Assembly (NCBI GenBank): GCA_021397835.1
Contig: JAJFZO010000230.1
Location: forward strand, 7,992,001-8,056,000
DNA length: 64,000 nt
Direction of reading: 5' to 3'
Source of the DNA: Moringa oleifera
Lineage: Eukaryota > Streptophyta > Magnoliopsida > Brassicales > Moringaceae
Of the stretch, positions 1 to 14,300 are shown one piece after another. Position 1 is the stretch's first letter, and every line of letters starts with the position of its first letter. The notes below the pieces were generated by a model. It did not search any database, was not told the DNA's origin, and saw only the letters and a program-made list of their open reading frames with translations. The position numbers and the translations under genes were made by a program.

Positions 1-3000
1 TCCACCACTGCTTGGCACTGGGGAGGAGGAGGGTCACAGCAACGTTACTGTACTCACTTCTTCAGCTTCTGCAGACAGCCTATGCCAGAATGGCTCTGAA
101 TTAAAAGAGCGAAACTATATGGGATTTTCTGATTGTTCTTCAGTGGGCAGCTCAATAGTCTCTGCTGTGTCTGATGAGAGCAAGAATAATCTGAATCTGA
201 AGGCTACAGAGCTAAGGCTTGGGCTTCCCGGATCCCAATCCCCAGAGAGGGATCCAGAACCTCGTCTATTAAGCTCTGTGCAATTTGATGAGAAGCCCCT
301 CTTTCCTTTACATCCTTCAAGTGATGGTCACTTCTCTTCAACACAGAAAACTATTGTTTCAGGCAACAAAAGAGGGTTCTCTGATGCAATGGCTGGTTTC
401 TCTGAGGTGAAAACTACTGCTGTTACTGGGAGGCATACCAATAATTTTACTGAGGGACTTAACTTGGAAAATATTGATACTTTGATGCGGGGGAAATTTC
501 TTTCCAGTTCTGAGGTAAATGTGATGTTGTCACCCAGGCCTTCACCAAACTTGGGACTGAAGCCAGGTTCTATGCTCGAGAGCCTTGGGGCTCAATCAAA
601 CAAAGCAAAAGAGTTAGTGGCTCAGAAAGTAGCTCAGGAGAGACCTCATGCCACCAATGAGCCCAAGCAAAACCATAATAGTTCCACAAACAACAATAGT
701 GGTCCACCTGCTACTAAGTGAGTGCAAAAGAGGTTTTCAGGAAGAATTTGGCCATATTTTGAAACTGGTCTCTAATCTTTCTTATTTGGCAGGGCACAGG
801 TTGTGGGATGGCCACCTATCAGGTCATTCAGGAAGAACTCTTTGGCTACCACTTCAAAAAACACTGACGAGGTAGATGGAAAAGCAGGACCTGGTGCTTT
901 GTTTGTGAAGGTCAGTATGGATGGTGCTCCTTATTTGAGGAAAGTAGACCTAAAGAATTACAACAAGTATCAAGAACTATCCTCTGCCCTTGAGAAGATG
1001 TTCAGCTGTTTTACCATAGGTGAGCTCTTCCCGTTTTTCAATTTTATTGTTTCTTATGGAAACTGTAAATATATGCAATTATGTGGAGCTGTTATTTCTC
1101 TGGGATATGCGTGGGTCCAGTTACTGCAGTTTTTATATTATCTCAGGTCAATACGGATCTCATGGAGCTCTGGGAAGAGAGATGATAAGTGAGAGAAAGC
1201 TGGAGGATCTGCTACATGGATCAGAATATGTTCTTACATATGAGGATAAAGATGGTGACTGGATGCTTGTGGGTGATGTCCCCTGGGAGTAAGTATAATC
1301 CCCATCTATGAGTTTGCTTCTCTTTCAATAACTTCTTGCCCGTTAGGTGGTTAACTCATCATATTCATATATAATACTATTGGAGTTCTCAAGTCATTGT
1401 ATAAGCATTTTGTTCGCTCATGAGGAATATGCAATTATTCTTAGTTTTGAAGAGCTTCAAACATCGGTTAAGAGTTATTGAATGATCTGCTGGCCGAAGT
1501 AGGAACCTGAGACACTTCTTGAAGGATTCTATAAACTTATGACAATTATAGGAACTTTAATATATTGTCTATACCATCATAATAAATGTCAGTTGTATGT
1601 AGGGCCTGAAAGAAAAATTTGTGGCCACCGCTTGGATCAGAGAGATAGGTCATGTGTGTTACAACGTCACTCTAATTGGTAATGATTTTTGTCAACTTAT
1701 ATGCTATAGCCATAAAGGACATATGCACTGCCTCCATATTAGATAATCACACCTTTAATGGCATAACCATGACCCTAAGGCTTGAGGTATCTTGATGTTA
1801 TTGTTGGCATGATTTTGTCAAGATGAAGTATGCACAAAACTTTTCTTGACTTTACTGCACAAAATCCTTGTCAAACCAAAAATCTTGTGGAAAGTAATTG
1901 CTGTTATCAACCAGAATCTTTTGATTTTGCATCTTGATTCCCGAAAATTTTTCACATATTGTCTAGTGAGTTTTTCCTTTAATTTTTGGTGAAAGACAAT
2001 CTGGAACTGTATAATAAAACTTGGTTCTTATGCAATCAGCAACCTTTAGATCTGTATTCTCTATCCAAGAACCAAACGCCTAGTACTTCAACTTGCTGGA
2101 AATTTTGCTCAGCTCGTATTATCCATTGTGAGAATTATACTTTGAATTAAATTTATATCTGCTGCCTTCTAATTCAGTTGTACAATTCTTTCAGGATGTT
2201 CATTGATACATGTAAGAGGCTCAGGATCATGAAAAGCTCTGATGCCATTGGCCTAGGTAAGTATATCATCCAATTAGTTCTTTCTTGTAGGAAAATGAAA
2301 TGCTGCTTGAGCTATTTATAAATGGAAACCCCCAAACTGGCATCTTACTTTCTAGAGATGTGCCTCAGTGTAGAATTGTGTCATGCATCATGTGCAAGAT
2401 CTTTCAGTGGCCCACCTCTAAGCTGTGCTCGATATCTTGACTTTGTAACTTGAGAGTTGAAAGGCATTACATAAAAGCTACTGTGTTATTTTTCAGCATC
2501 TAAATTTAACATTGGAATGTTAAATATCAAGAAAAAGATGAAACAGAACTACATGATATTGATTTTTTATTCTATTCTATTGATTTCCGTAACTAACCTA
2601 AATATTTAGTTTTTAAAATTCAGTGATCAATTTCAATGGTCATTTTCATACCTTAACTAATTTCTGGTACTGTGCCACCCATTTGTCGACTTTCCCTGAC
2701 CACTATTGTCGGTTCATATTTAAGGAGTATGATGTCACTCTTTGAATGGATCTCTCATTCTATTTGTCAATTTTTGGCCTAATTGGACTTTTGAAATAAC
2801 AGTTTGTTTTAGTAGTAGAAAGTCAATCCAGTTCCCTTGCTTTGTGTTGTTTCTCTTGCTCCGATACTGAAGGTTCCTACTTTTAATATGGTCTTGTGAT
2901 GGCTTCATATTTCGGTAAGAACTTCTACATAAACCTCAACTAAAAAGGGAAAAGGGGAGGATGGGGTAAATGGATGGCATTAATTGGTTGCCCTAGTGTC

Positions 3001-3246
3001 ACCAGTTCTATAGCATGGTGCAGTTGTATGACAAAAGGAACTGAAAAAGCTGTATTTTATCGTCTTACCAGGATGCTATGAGATAGGATTCACGCTTGTG
3101 CTTATTATGATATTTAGATTGGTTCTCTAATGTGTCATAACTGAACCTTTTTGGTTCTTACTGCATTCAATTAAGCTCTTTTATTTGAAGTTGACCCTTT
3201 TTGTGCAGCCCCAAGGGCCATGGAGAAATGCAGGAACAGGAACTAG
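1..3246 (+). CDS. IAA9: Aux/IAA transcriptional repressor, IAA9-like (5' end cut by window edge)
   Basis: Short-lived nuclear repressor of auxin-response genes; it binds ARFs and is degraded through TIR1/AFB when auxin is present (family knowledge). Exons: 1-717, 793-1019, 1147-1288, 2195-2256, 3209-3246 (stop TAG 3244-3246). The frame is open from base 2, so the start codon is just outside the window. About 394 residues are visible. Domain I is [10 protein letters not shown] (fragment residues about 69-78, an LxLxL EAR motif that recruits TOPLESS). A basic KRG lies near residue 122. The domain II degron is [10 protein letters not shown], starting near residue 242. The C-terminal PB1 (domains III/IV) includes [20 protein letters not shown] and [19 protein letters not shown]. 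The protein ends in [12 protein letters not shown]. The long N-terminal region with [11 protein letters not shown] points to the IAA8/IAA9 clade; IAA9 fits best, IAA8 is the alternative. Splice phases agree at every junction. Confidence 0.95.
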
Positions 3247-4990
3247 ATCGCAGTGAACATGTTCCTCACTGTCCATCTAGCAGTCTTTGCAGTCAGGCAC
3301 TGGAAAGGATGAAGAAGCTCTAGAATCAGATTCCTGTTGGAGTGTGAGAAGTGAAAGGTTGTTGGACTGGATAGGAGATCATGGTATCTGCTTTTATCAT
3401 GTTGCACCTCTACCTTTCCATCACAAGAGTATTCATGTTCAGTAAGCCCTGTTTCTAATCTATTATAGTATTAAAACTCCTAAGACCTAGTATTTGATAA
3501 GTATCTATGTGATTCACTCCTTAAAAAGTCTGGACAACTTCCTGCTCCAATGCAGGATCCTTAGTTTGTAAAGTGCATTGCTCATCGAACTTATTTGTTT
3601 TGTGTGTTTGTATGGTGAAAAACCTTGCGTCTCAGTCCAGGGCACCTGTAACCCTGATGTGTGTAAAATTGGGATGGCCTCTCTGCTGAGTGCTCTGTCA
3701 AAATATTTGTGTTATTTGACATATGTTGAAGCATGTGCTTAGGTTCATTCAAGCTGCAATCATCCATGCAAACTTTGAAGTAGACAAATAAAATTGTAGG
3801 ACACAGGAAACCACATATTGAGGATGTTCCATTTTTCTTCTGATGTGGGGCTGGGTTTTCAAGGCTCGTACATGTGCATAAACTATTAGATAATGCCAGC
3901 CCACTGGATATGCTTGTCGGACAGTAGCCATAACTAGCATGTGATGGTTGCATTATTGTTGTGCTTGCTCAGAATAAATTATGCGATGCAGTGGGGACGT
4001 GGGAACAGGAAGGCTGCATATGCCATTAGGCATTAGGGCCCAAAATGTTAGTCATTGACCTCGAGAGGGGTTCTTGTACCACGGTGTACTGTATACATGT
4101 CAAGGGTTTGTCCTTCACTAGCTGGGGTCACATATTGACTTTTTAACATCTTGTGCAATGCTGCACAAGGAGGATGAATTTATGAATGTATGCAGAAGTA
4201 CCTGATACTTTTAACATAGCGGCCGAAACCAAGACTCTATAATCTGACTAAGCAAAGATTCTTGGGCAGTTTTGTCCGCCCACGTGGGGTGGGCCTGAGA
4301 ACTTATGCCCAAAGGTGAAAATGATGGAAGTGAGTAAGGTTGATAAGATGGATGCTTTGTCTTTGTGCAATAAATGCTTAAGTGAACTGTATCTGATGTT
4401 TATCTGCATCTCTCCAAGCGAGGTTTGCCAAAACGAGTTGTGATTATAAGCAGTGAGTTACCTGAAGCTGGACTCAGTTCAATCTGACGGCAAATGTTAC
4501 TGTTTTCTTCAGACTAGTAGGTAAGGAGAAAGTACATCTCAGAGTATTTATGCAAAACTAATCAATCTTATTGTTCCCTTTGACACTGCTTAATTCCCAT
4601 TGTTGAAGGAGATTATCAAATTGTTCCCTTCTTTTGGTCACTTAACTAGGGAATAAGGCTTTCCCAGGTATGATTTTCCAAGAAATTCAAGTAATACCTG
4701 ATGCCCGAATGCTATTATTATCTTCATGATTGTCGTCTATAATGCTCATTTAACCCAGAAAAAAAAATGAAAAACTTATAGTATATAATGCTCGTAACCT
4801 TGATATTCACAAAGGAACATCAAGAGTTAGAAATTCTATGATAGTGCGCCTAAGGGCCAAGACTGGCATGAAACTGATAGTTTCCACTTTTCACAAGAAA
4901 GCTGGAGGTGAGACCGGTGAGCTGATAGTACCAATGCTAATCACTTATCCAAAATTCCCTTGGAGAGTTCCTGATGATAGCCAAGCAAAA
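3247..4990 (+). other. 3' flank / probable 3' UTR of the Aux/IAA gene
   Basis: No coding sequence is recognised here. The Aux/IAA stop is at 3244-3246. AATAAA-like signals occur at about 3974 (agaataaatt) and 4369 (caataaatgc), so the transcript may end near either. An antisense open frame at 3591-3953 has no recognisable domain. Confidence 0.4.
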
Positions 4991-7900
4991 TGACCTTGTC
5001 TGCCACTTTCTATATTTGTCGAATCTTAAGTGATGCTTTTACATTTTTCGTTATTTTCTTTTTATTGTTCCGCATCATTAATCCAGATTTCTCCATCTTG
5101 TGAATATGGATTTGTCCATTTCAATCATCTTTACAAATACCCAATACAATCAGCCCTCTGTACAGTGGGGTATGTTGATTGGAACAAAATGCATTCCTTT
5201 GGTAAAGGATACCAAAGAGAGACCAATGAAATCTGTCTATGTTGCAACATTTTGGGCTTTCGAGCCCACCAACTCTCATGTTCGAGCCCTAAAACTTCTG
5301 TTGCATAAATTTTCAGCCCAAAACCTCCAACGCCACCTACTATAATAGCACTGGAAAATTGGCTTGTCATGGTCTATTTTTCTTTATTGGACCTCCCATC
5401 TTCTCAGTTCTCACAGTGATTCGGCCCTCGAGGCGCTCCAGTCAAATTGTTTACTCATTGCATGTAAAGTTACGAAGTTTATTTGAGGACCTCAGGATTC
5501 AAGAAAGCAATGATCTTGCAATTCTCTGTCAAGCTTATCATCTTTACCCTCAACACTGCTTCATTTCTCTACTACTCGTATCTATCACCGTATAAATGTG
5601 ATTGGTTCTTGCTATCACCTACACTTTTTTGTCTACTTATATTAATCAACAAATAACCATGATTTTTTTTTTCTGGATAATGTACCCTTTTGACTTTACT
5701 TAATTTTTTTCTAGTTTCATTTAGAGATAATCCCTGAAATAGAAGACGAGGGATCTGCATTCATTTCATATTTCCATTACTTTCCCTTACCTTATCTCCT
5801 AATACAGTATCTACATGCATATGCTTTTCCAAATCTTAAATCATCACTGCCATTTTCAGCACAATCCCATTTTTAATCACATCAACCAACTCATTTCATT
5901 TCTACTGGCTGAACACGAGCATTAATTTCACTCCATGAATTATCACAAAACCTGTAAACCTGCCTCCTCATTCCCTTGCCCATCCCTTCTCTGCCCCCAC
6001 CTGACCACCATCCATGCTTCTGCAACATTGGCTGCAGAGACACAGAGACCTTGCAGCTTATCTTAACAGCAAGGCATGGCCTAACCTAAATTACCCATTT
6101 GCTGCTGCAAAAGAAGGTAAAAAGACTTCCCAGAAGAACCCAATTTTAAAAACCAAATGTCACCATAAGATTACATTTTTAACTGGGGGGTAGAACACAA
6201 ATTCTACCAAGGTTGATCAAAGAATGCACGATTTAGGTTCTCTTCCATTGAATGAAATGCATTTTATTTGTTTATTTTATTAAACTATACTTGTATATCT
6301 CTTTAAAAATAATGCAAATCATATCAGCATAGAATTTTAATATATCAAAATCAAATACAACTTTTGATCTGCATGAAATCTTTTTTTAGTCTAATCTTTC
6401 TTTCTCAACAAAATTTAAAAAAAAAAAAACGCAATCTTTAAACAAATCTCTAGTACTGTTTTGTATTACTCCCCTTACTTTCAACTACCCATAATTAAAA
6501 ATTTCATGGTTAGGCAAAGGAAGACTAGAGTTTTTGTGTGTTATGTCAATGCATAATTATTTTGTTAGGTTTGTGGAGTTCTATGTTCTATTAATTATAT
6601 TATTTGAATGGAGAAGAGGAGTGGTTAGCAATGTTAGTTGGAATTTAAATGTTTCAATAAGTAGGGATTCCTAAAGGAAATTATGAGTGTGATCATGGAT
6701 TTTAAATTCCCATAATGGGTGCTTTTGACTCTAATACACAATGATTGTCAATACATGAAGAAGTTGATTACAATAATACTTTGCAATCATTTATGTATAA
6801 GCAACCAATAATGCCGATAAGCCATCATTTTTTCTTTCGACACAGTATTATTCATTTTGGATCTAAATTTTTACATATTTATTTCTTAGATCATGATTTG
6901 AACTAAACTTTTAATCAATTAGATCTATTCAAAATCAATTTAATATATTTATATTGTTAAAACTATGTTATTTTGTTATAAAAAATTTTAAGTTTTTTTA
7001 TTATGATAACATTGCTTTAGAAATTAAGATCCTTGTTATTAAGAAGAAACAGTATTGAAAAAGAAATAATGATCTTTATAATTAAAGAGGATATAAATCT
7101 GTGAAGTTAATGTGGCTCTTCAATGTGGACTCATGTGTGTAGCAGTTGACCTATAAACTTTGATGAAAACTGTGGACACTAAATGCTGCTGCTAAATCCA
7201 GCTTAGACAGAGATCTGAAAATGAGCTTCATGTATGATTCTTTGGAGAAAAATTAAATAGAGACAATATCCATTACATTAACATCAAACATTTGGGTCAT
7301 CCATCATCATCAATCACTCACTCCTCCAATCGGGTCATCAACCATTTTGTTTTGGGCACCCTAGTTGATGAACAAAACATTCCACATGACTTGTTCATGT
7401 ACCATATCAACTACGAGTGCATGTGCTCCATTTCAATCTAGATTTGACCCCTAAACATGTCATTATCTTTAGCCCTAAGTGTATACCCTAGTGTCGGTTT
7501 TCATTTTCGTGATAATTTTTTCGATAATTGAAAAAAAAATTGATGAAAAAAACTCATTCTTAAATACATAATTATCTAAATAATTTTAAATAAATACCGT
7601 TATCTTAGATCTAACTTTATTTCCAATCACCAATTTTTGTTTGTATTTCACTTGTTTTTTTTTTAAAAAAAACAATATAAAAATTTATTGTTAAATATAC
7701 ACACTTATTTAAATTATTCTAAATAATAAAATTAATATATTATTCACTTGAATTTTGAAACCTTAGTCAATTCACAAATGTGATAACTTTGATGCTCAAG
7801 TTAGTATTAATAATCATGTTGAGATTAAATGTGTAAAACGATAATTACTTTGTTTTTTATAGGAGTCTGAGTAATCCTAATTTATAAACATTTAATTTGA

Positions 7901-8640
7901 AACAATTGTTTGATTTGTCTTAAGTCAATAAGAGAAATTTGATACCAAATGCGATAACTACTAAATTAAAAAAATTAAGAATTCGAATTAAGTTAATAGA
8001 ATTTTAAATCACATTAATAAGATCTTTTATATGTTAAAAATAAACTTATTCGTACATATCATGTTTTGATTTTATTTTATTTTAAATCAATGGTGTTGAT
8101 ACCTCCTATTATCATTGATCCAATTGAATAATCACGTACACAACAGATTACAGGATTGGCATGAAATGTCAAAAGTGAAAAGAAAAAGAGAGATTCTTAA
8201 TCAATTGTTAACATCAAGAAAATGTACGTGTGGTTCATATTGTTGTTATATTAATAACCCAAGGATGCTTTTAGGTGAGAAAGCACTTATGGTTAGATTG
8301 AGCAATTATTTGTTCCACTTTGCCGGTGGTAATCTCTATCCGGTAAGATAATGTAAATTATAATTTGCTTTTCCAATCTCTATTTGCATGAAACTTTTGA
8401 CTCTATATCCCAACACAGAAACTTAGCCTTCTTAGGTTGTAAGAAATTTCTCTTAGGACTGTCCCTTGCAATTCATAATTCGTGTTAGGCCTCCTGTCAT
8501 TTTAAAATTATGCTGTACTTTAGATTAAAAAATAAAAAATTATTATAATATATTCAATAAAATTCGTAAATTCAACGTTTAAAATTCAAATTAATGAATA
8601 ATATGATAAAAAATGATCTCAAAGAACAAATTAATTTAAA
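4991..8640. other. AT-rich intergenic DNA, no gene seen
   Basis: Base composition shifts to strongly AT-rich, with many homopolymer A/T tracts (for example near 6418-6430 and 7650-7672). The only open frames are short and have no recognisable domain; the frame at 8115-8351 has an ordinary low-complexity composition. I saw no transposon ends, tRNA or repeat array. Confidence 0.5.
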
Positions 8641-8659
8641 AAAAAAATGATTTTGTTGC

Positions 8660-8677
8660 GTGTGTGTGTGTGTGTGT
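8660..8677. repeat. (GT)n microsatellite
   Basis: About nine consecutive GT dinucleotides directly follow an A-rich tract. Confidence 0.85.
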
Positions 8678-8689
8678 TGATGAATTAGA

Positions 8690-8995
8690 GAATTGGGGAT
8701 CCGACCCATCAATGTGAGTGACTACAATCGGGTAGGATTTGATAATATCTTTATCACGCCCAAAGGGAATCACAATCGTCTCGATTACAATGCCCTCTGA
8801 TCAGTTTACGTTCGACTGTCCAATCAGACCATGACATGCCGGTCAGGGCCCCACCTGCAAGAATCTCACTGGGGCCCCAGCCAGATCCAAATGATTGGGA
8901 TCTCGTGCCGCAAGTGTCCATGCCAGTTGTTTATCGCAGACAACGAAACTGACTTCTACTCAGCTTCTCCTGCATGAGAGACCACCATATCATCC
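8690..8995. other. GC-richer island in AT-rich intergenic DNA
   Basis: About 300 bases of near-balanced composition are set in AT-rich flanks. The island includes the perfect 12-base palindrome CTGGGGCCCCAG (8869-8880) and GGGCCCCAC (about 8846-8854), which matches the TCP-type GGNCCCAC consensus. No reading frame in it looks coding. It may be a conserved non-coding element or the relic of an older insertion. Confidence 0.4.
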
Positions 8996-11900
8996 CCCAG
9001 CCAGTTTGGTGGAATTTACACCATTGTAAAATGTTATATGGAAATTTAATAAATTTAATAATAAATTTTTTATTTATTTTATTATCACAAAGTTTAATAT
9101 ATTGAAAAATTTTAGCACATCTATGTGATTACTGTCATGTCTATTTTAATCATAATCACATAGTTTTATTTTATTAAAAAACTATTATATTTAAATTTAT
9201 ATTATATTTTAATATTAAATTTATAAATCATGTGAATTTTTAACAAAATATTAAATATGTTTTAAAAATAAATATTAAATATGAAATTTCATTCAATGAG
9301 TTAATAGTAGATTGTGACACAGAATCTTTAATGTGAGATTTTTTGAGAGTTACATTTGTGATAATTAGCAACAGAGTAATAATTAATAATAACTAATAAT
9401 TTTTTATTTCTATTTATTGTAAAGTGAAGAATTTAAGTGTTTTGGCATGGTCGGTCCATGTTACATATGACCATGATAACATTTTGTTGGCAATTCAAGT
9501 ACTTAATACATTGGTCTGACCCTATTAAATTCGTACAATTGCGATTTAATTATCTTTATAAAAACTAATTTTCTTTTTGGATTATTGAGAAGAAGAAATT
9601 AGAGAAAGCATATGAAAGTTGTAACATTTCTTAGGCAGTGTAAATACCCACTTGATAATAAACGAAATTTTCAATTTTAATTTATAACAATAAAACATTA
9701 ATTAACAACAAGTGTTAACTATAAAATCATACAATTATACAAGAGTGGTCATTCTATTATTAAAAAATAACATATGGTTTTTATAATAGAAAAAAAAGTA
9801 TATAATATATGGTTGTTAGGGATTGAAGGCAGTTATAGTTCAGAACATGTGCCATATTAATGGCAGCATCTCAACAACCAGCCAGAACAGAATCTTTCAT
9901 TTTCAGCCTCCAATTAATATCCTCCCTTTCTTATTTTATTTTTCCTTACATTTTTATGAATTTATTTATTTATTTAACGTGCAATACAATTAAATTTTTA
10001 AATGTTCCAAACAAAATCAATCTCGATTATCCAACACAAATGTGACTTTTATAAATGTTTCCAATTATTTATTTAAAAAAATCAATGCATCATTTTTAGA
10101 ACATGAACATCATTATCATGTTATCTTGATTTGCCTTAATTATTTTCAAATATTATAATAAATATGTATCGACATTATATGAACAAAATTTTTATAAACT
10201 TTATTAATAAGCAATATATAAAATTTTTAATTTTTTATTTTTAAAACCACAAAAATTTATATCATAAAAATAAACTCAAAACAGATAATTTTTATAATGT
10301 CGTGCAGATCAAAACAATATAATATGTGATATTTTTTCGTTTATAAGGTTTTAAAGAAAATATGATTGATGGGGCTAAAAGTCGGTTATTGAGACCTTTG
10401 TATTAAAAATGCACAAAATATTTTTTGCTTTTAATGTAGTCAGTTATTAGCATTGATCACTTTGATATTTTATTATTACAACCATATCTAAATTTTATGC
10501 TGATTTTAGTTATGTTAAATTTTTATTAAGATGATGATACGTCGCGATTTGATAAAACTAATGATTAAATTTTTTATTCAATTTTAAAAAATGTATACGA
10601 AATATTTGTTTAAATTTTGTATAACATATCTTTGATGAGTTTGTAACTAATACAAGATTTTATTTATTTTTAAATATTTTAAAAATAAAAATTTATCATT
10701 ATATATTTTCACAAACATAAAAAATTAGATATTATAATAAAATTGGATCAACACTTACTTGCTTTATAAAATAATTAATTTTTAATTATTTATATTATAA
10801 TTTATACAGAATATTGTCAATATGGATTCTCATGTGCCAAGGCCACGCTGAGGCCAGCGCACCAGTTCCACCGTTCCCACTATGGGTCAGACGAGAGAAA
10901 GGAAGAATGTCATCTTTCTTTATAATCCAAATTAAATTAATCACATAACTAAATCTAAGTAATCTTTAATTGTGTAATGCCCTTTTCTGATTTGCAATCA
11001 TGTGATTACAATTTTTAATTAATTTAATTCAAAATTGCATGCAACCATATTAAAATTAAAAGCTAGTCATCCTCTTAAACTCAATGATTAATTTAAGTCA
11101 ATAATTAAATTTGGTAATTGCAGCACACAGACTCCACATGCACGTAATAATTATCTTGACACTAATAATTAATCTAAGCACTTACTTTTTTTAAAATCAT
11201 AAATGTAGACCAGTTAAGTTTTTAAGTATTGCATTGTACATAAATTAAGTGAAGGTAAATATATATTTTTAAAAAGATTATATTTATTTTAAATTTAAAT
11301 TTTGATGTATTAATTAAAGCAATGGTATATTTAATGTTTTAATTTAATCTTAATTTAATAATTATAAAAAATAAAAATATTTTTATTATTGAAACCTTTG
11401 AAATGGGTTAATAAATTATATATTTCGTTTCGAATTCATCATTCTATTTTGAATAATTTTTGACATATGATCTATTTTTTTGATATAAAATAATATTTAA
11501 ATTGCACTTAAAAATATAATTTTTTAATACTAAAAATATTTTTTTATAAAATATACTGTAAAAATTTTAAAAATTATAAAAAATATTGTATGAACAAAAA
11601 ATTATTTTAATTCGAAGTATAAACTAGAAATAGAGTATAAAACTCAGTTGAAGTATTTTTGAGATATTTCAACTAAAAACTATTTTTAATTTTTTACAGT
11701 AATTTAAACTAAATATAATTTAAAATAAATTAATAAATAAAGTTAATTTGTTTTTAATATTTAATAATATAAAACAAATATCATGATTTTTTATAATTTT
11801 TATTTTTGTTATTATATATTAATATTTCAATTTTAAAATCATACTTAAATGTGCAGAAAACCAATATTTTTATATTGATAAATAAAATTTTTATTATATA

Positions 11901-13000
11901 ATATACATACAAGTCAAAGAAACAAGTTGTCCGACCCAAATAAATTTGTGGCGCCAAAACATAATTGTAAAAATTAAATAATAATAAAATTAATAATGCC
12001 ACCGGTTTCGCTAAATTGGATTTAATTAAGAAATTGACCCAATTGCAAGGCACCGATCCTCTCGGACTTGGGATTCTGCAAACGTGGAGGGGATCTCTAC
12101 CATATGGGGTGTCCAATCGGGTCATGTGCTATGTGGGCATTTCTTGGTTTCTAAATCAACCCCTTTTTTTTTTTTCCTGCCTACCGGCGCACATTAACAA
12201 TAACCACGCCCCTAATCCTAACACGCGCCATTCCCGATTTCTTAATCCTCTTGGTCAAGAGGATCATGTTACTGCCCTTTTTTTAATTATTTCCTTCTTA
12301 TCATTATTAGCTACCCAATTAAAAGACCATTTTTTAAAATTAAAAACGCAATTTAACAAAATTAAATATAATTTAATAAAATAAAATAATCGTTAATTAA
12401 ATTAATAAGATAATACAAGTTATTTAGAAAAGCTTTGTTTGGGAACTACTATGATGATCCGGAAGGTGTCTAAAAACAGATGCACCTGTCGCTTCTAAAT
12501 TTAAACTAATTAAAAGACTTTATATTATATAGTTTATTGACATTTATTTATTTAAAAAATGTAAAATCACATTGCTCGAGAGAGAGAGGGCGTAACCATT
12601 GCAGGCTTTTGAACTGAACCCGTTGGTCAGATTAAAAAAAAAAAATTGGGTTATATTTTTAATTCAAAAAGAAACATTACCTAATTAATGAATAAAATGA
12701 TTGGGATTTTCTTTCTCAAAATTACAGGATGGGTATTTTAATTTCTTTTTTTTTTCAAATCAAGGGTGTTATGGGGATTAGGAGCATGGACAAATGGGTG
12801 GGCCCGTGACTGTGGGATCCAACTCAAATCACAAGAATGAAATCACATCATAATGGGCATCGCAAAAAGGAAAGGGCCCCAAGTAGTAATTAATATGCTC
12901 GAGATAGTAGCAGATTGATTCCCTCCTAGTGCCCCATGTTATCATGATTTTACTTAAAAAAATTATAATATAAAAATAAATTAAAAATATTATAATTACT
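8996..13000. other. AT-rich intergenic DNA, no gene seen
   Basis: Mostly A/T-rich sequence with stop codons in all frames. A small 11-base perfect inverted repeat (ctatgtgatta at 9121-9131 and its complement at 9153-9163) could fold as a hairpin. Short balanced-composition patches lie at about 10830-10900, 12040-12140 and 12775-12910; the last contains GTGGGCCC. No protein domain, tRNA or transposon was recognised. Confidence 0.45.
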
Positions 13001-13019
13001 TTGAATTCATTTTACTGGT

Positions 13020-13390
13020 CTTTTGACTTCAAATTGAGGAAAATTAATTCTTTTTTTTAGATTAAAATAAATAAATAGTGTCATAAAAGGGAAGAGTTGG
13101 GGAACTTAATTTAAAGAGGAGAACAAAAGCATGAGTTAAGTGACGTGAGCATAGGACGGTCAACAGGTTTGACTGAAGAAATGGATATGGAGCCACGTGG
13201 AAGAAGGACAAGAAGGAATGAAGGTGACATGGGCATCTCACATGGAGTGTTACTGCCACATGGCACAATTCTGCGGGGTCCACGCGGCGGAAATGTAATG
13301 ACGCCAAACAACAGTCAACAACTTTGGCAGCGATGGTGCTCGCAATTATATGGGTATTCAGTTTATATGTATTAATGTGTTGACCAGTTA
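13020..13390. promoter_or_regulatory. W-box/G-box cluster (candidate distal cis-regulatory island)
   Basis: W-box cores (TTGAC[CT] in either orientation) are seen at 13023-13028, 13158-13163 (as GGTCAA), 13169-13174, 13313-13318 (as AGTCAA) and 13380-13385. A palindromic G-box CACGTG (within CCACGTGG) is at 13194-13199, and TGACGT is at 13141-13146. The middle pair of W-boxes is inverted and five bases apart. Such clusters are typical targets of WRKY and bZIP/bHLH factors. The nearest downstream gene is the WAV3-type E3, about 3.4 kb away. Function is inferred only. An open frame (13145-13375) across the island has no recognisable domain. Confidence 0.4.
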
Positions 13391-14254
13391 ACAGACTAAC
13401 TAAAAGCAACCTCCTCCAAATTAATATTCCCAAATCACCCTTCTTCTTATTCTATACTTAGATATTTATATTAAAAGTAAAATTAATTAATATTTTTAAA
13501 TAACAACCATAATGTTAAAACAAATTATTTTCCAATTTATGGTTTTATATTTTTTTGGTAAAACAATGTGTTTTTGATAAAAATTATAAGTTTTTATAGC
13601 AAAATAACAAGTTTTGATAACATAAATAAATTACGCTTATTTAAAATGAATTAAATTGATTAAAAGTCTGATTTACGGTTTAATCCATCGGATTAAATGA
13701 TCAGATCTGATTTTTAAAATATTAAATTTATAATATGATTTATAGGTTAATATCATCAACCATAAGGTTTATGTTTTTGTTTTTTATTATGATTTATATA
13801 GTTTACATGTTAATGCCTTGCATGACTTAAAAACAAGACTTCATCATGTTTTGCAATTCTTTTAATGATTTAAAAAAATTTTTAATACACAATTAAATAC
13901 AAAATTAAGGTTGTGCATGAAATGGTCTATAAAATGAAGAAGATATAATAAGCTTGAAATATTTGTGTCATGGTCAAATTAAACGTAGACAAATTTAATA
14001 AAAAAATGAATTTAAGATATTATCTTCATAATATTTTTGGCTGGTTTTTGAAATTATTATTCTATTCATTTTGAAGAAAAAATATTAATTAATTGTAATA
14101 ATATCTATTTAAAAATCAACAAAAATATTCATGAAGTAAAAAAAAAAAAATCATCCAATAGTAATAATTTGCTTAGGGGGCTGTCACTATAAGCCATCTA
14201 AATTTGGTAAATGTTGGAAACCCAAGTAAAAACCTAAAAAGAAAACTACTAATG

Positions 14255-14300
<46 letters not shown>

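Noticed and set aside
3591..3953. 120-codon antisense open frame in the Aux/IAA 3' flank
   Set aside because: No recognisable domain, and it overlaps another antisense frame. Most likely chance in the 3' UTR.
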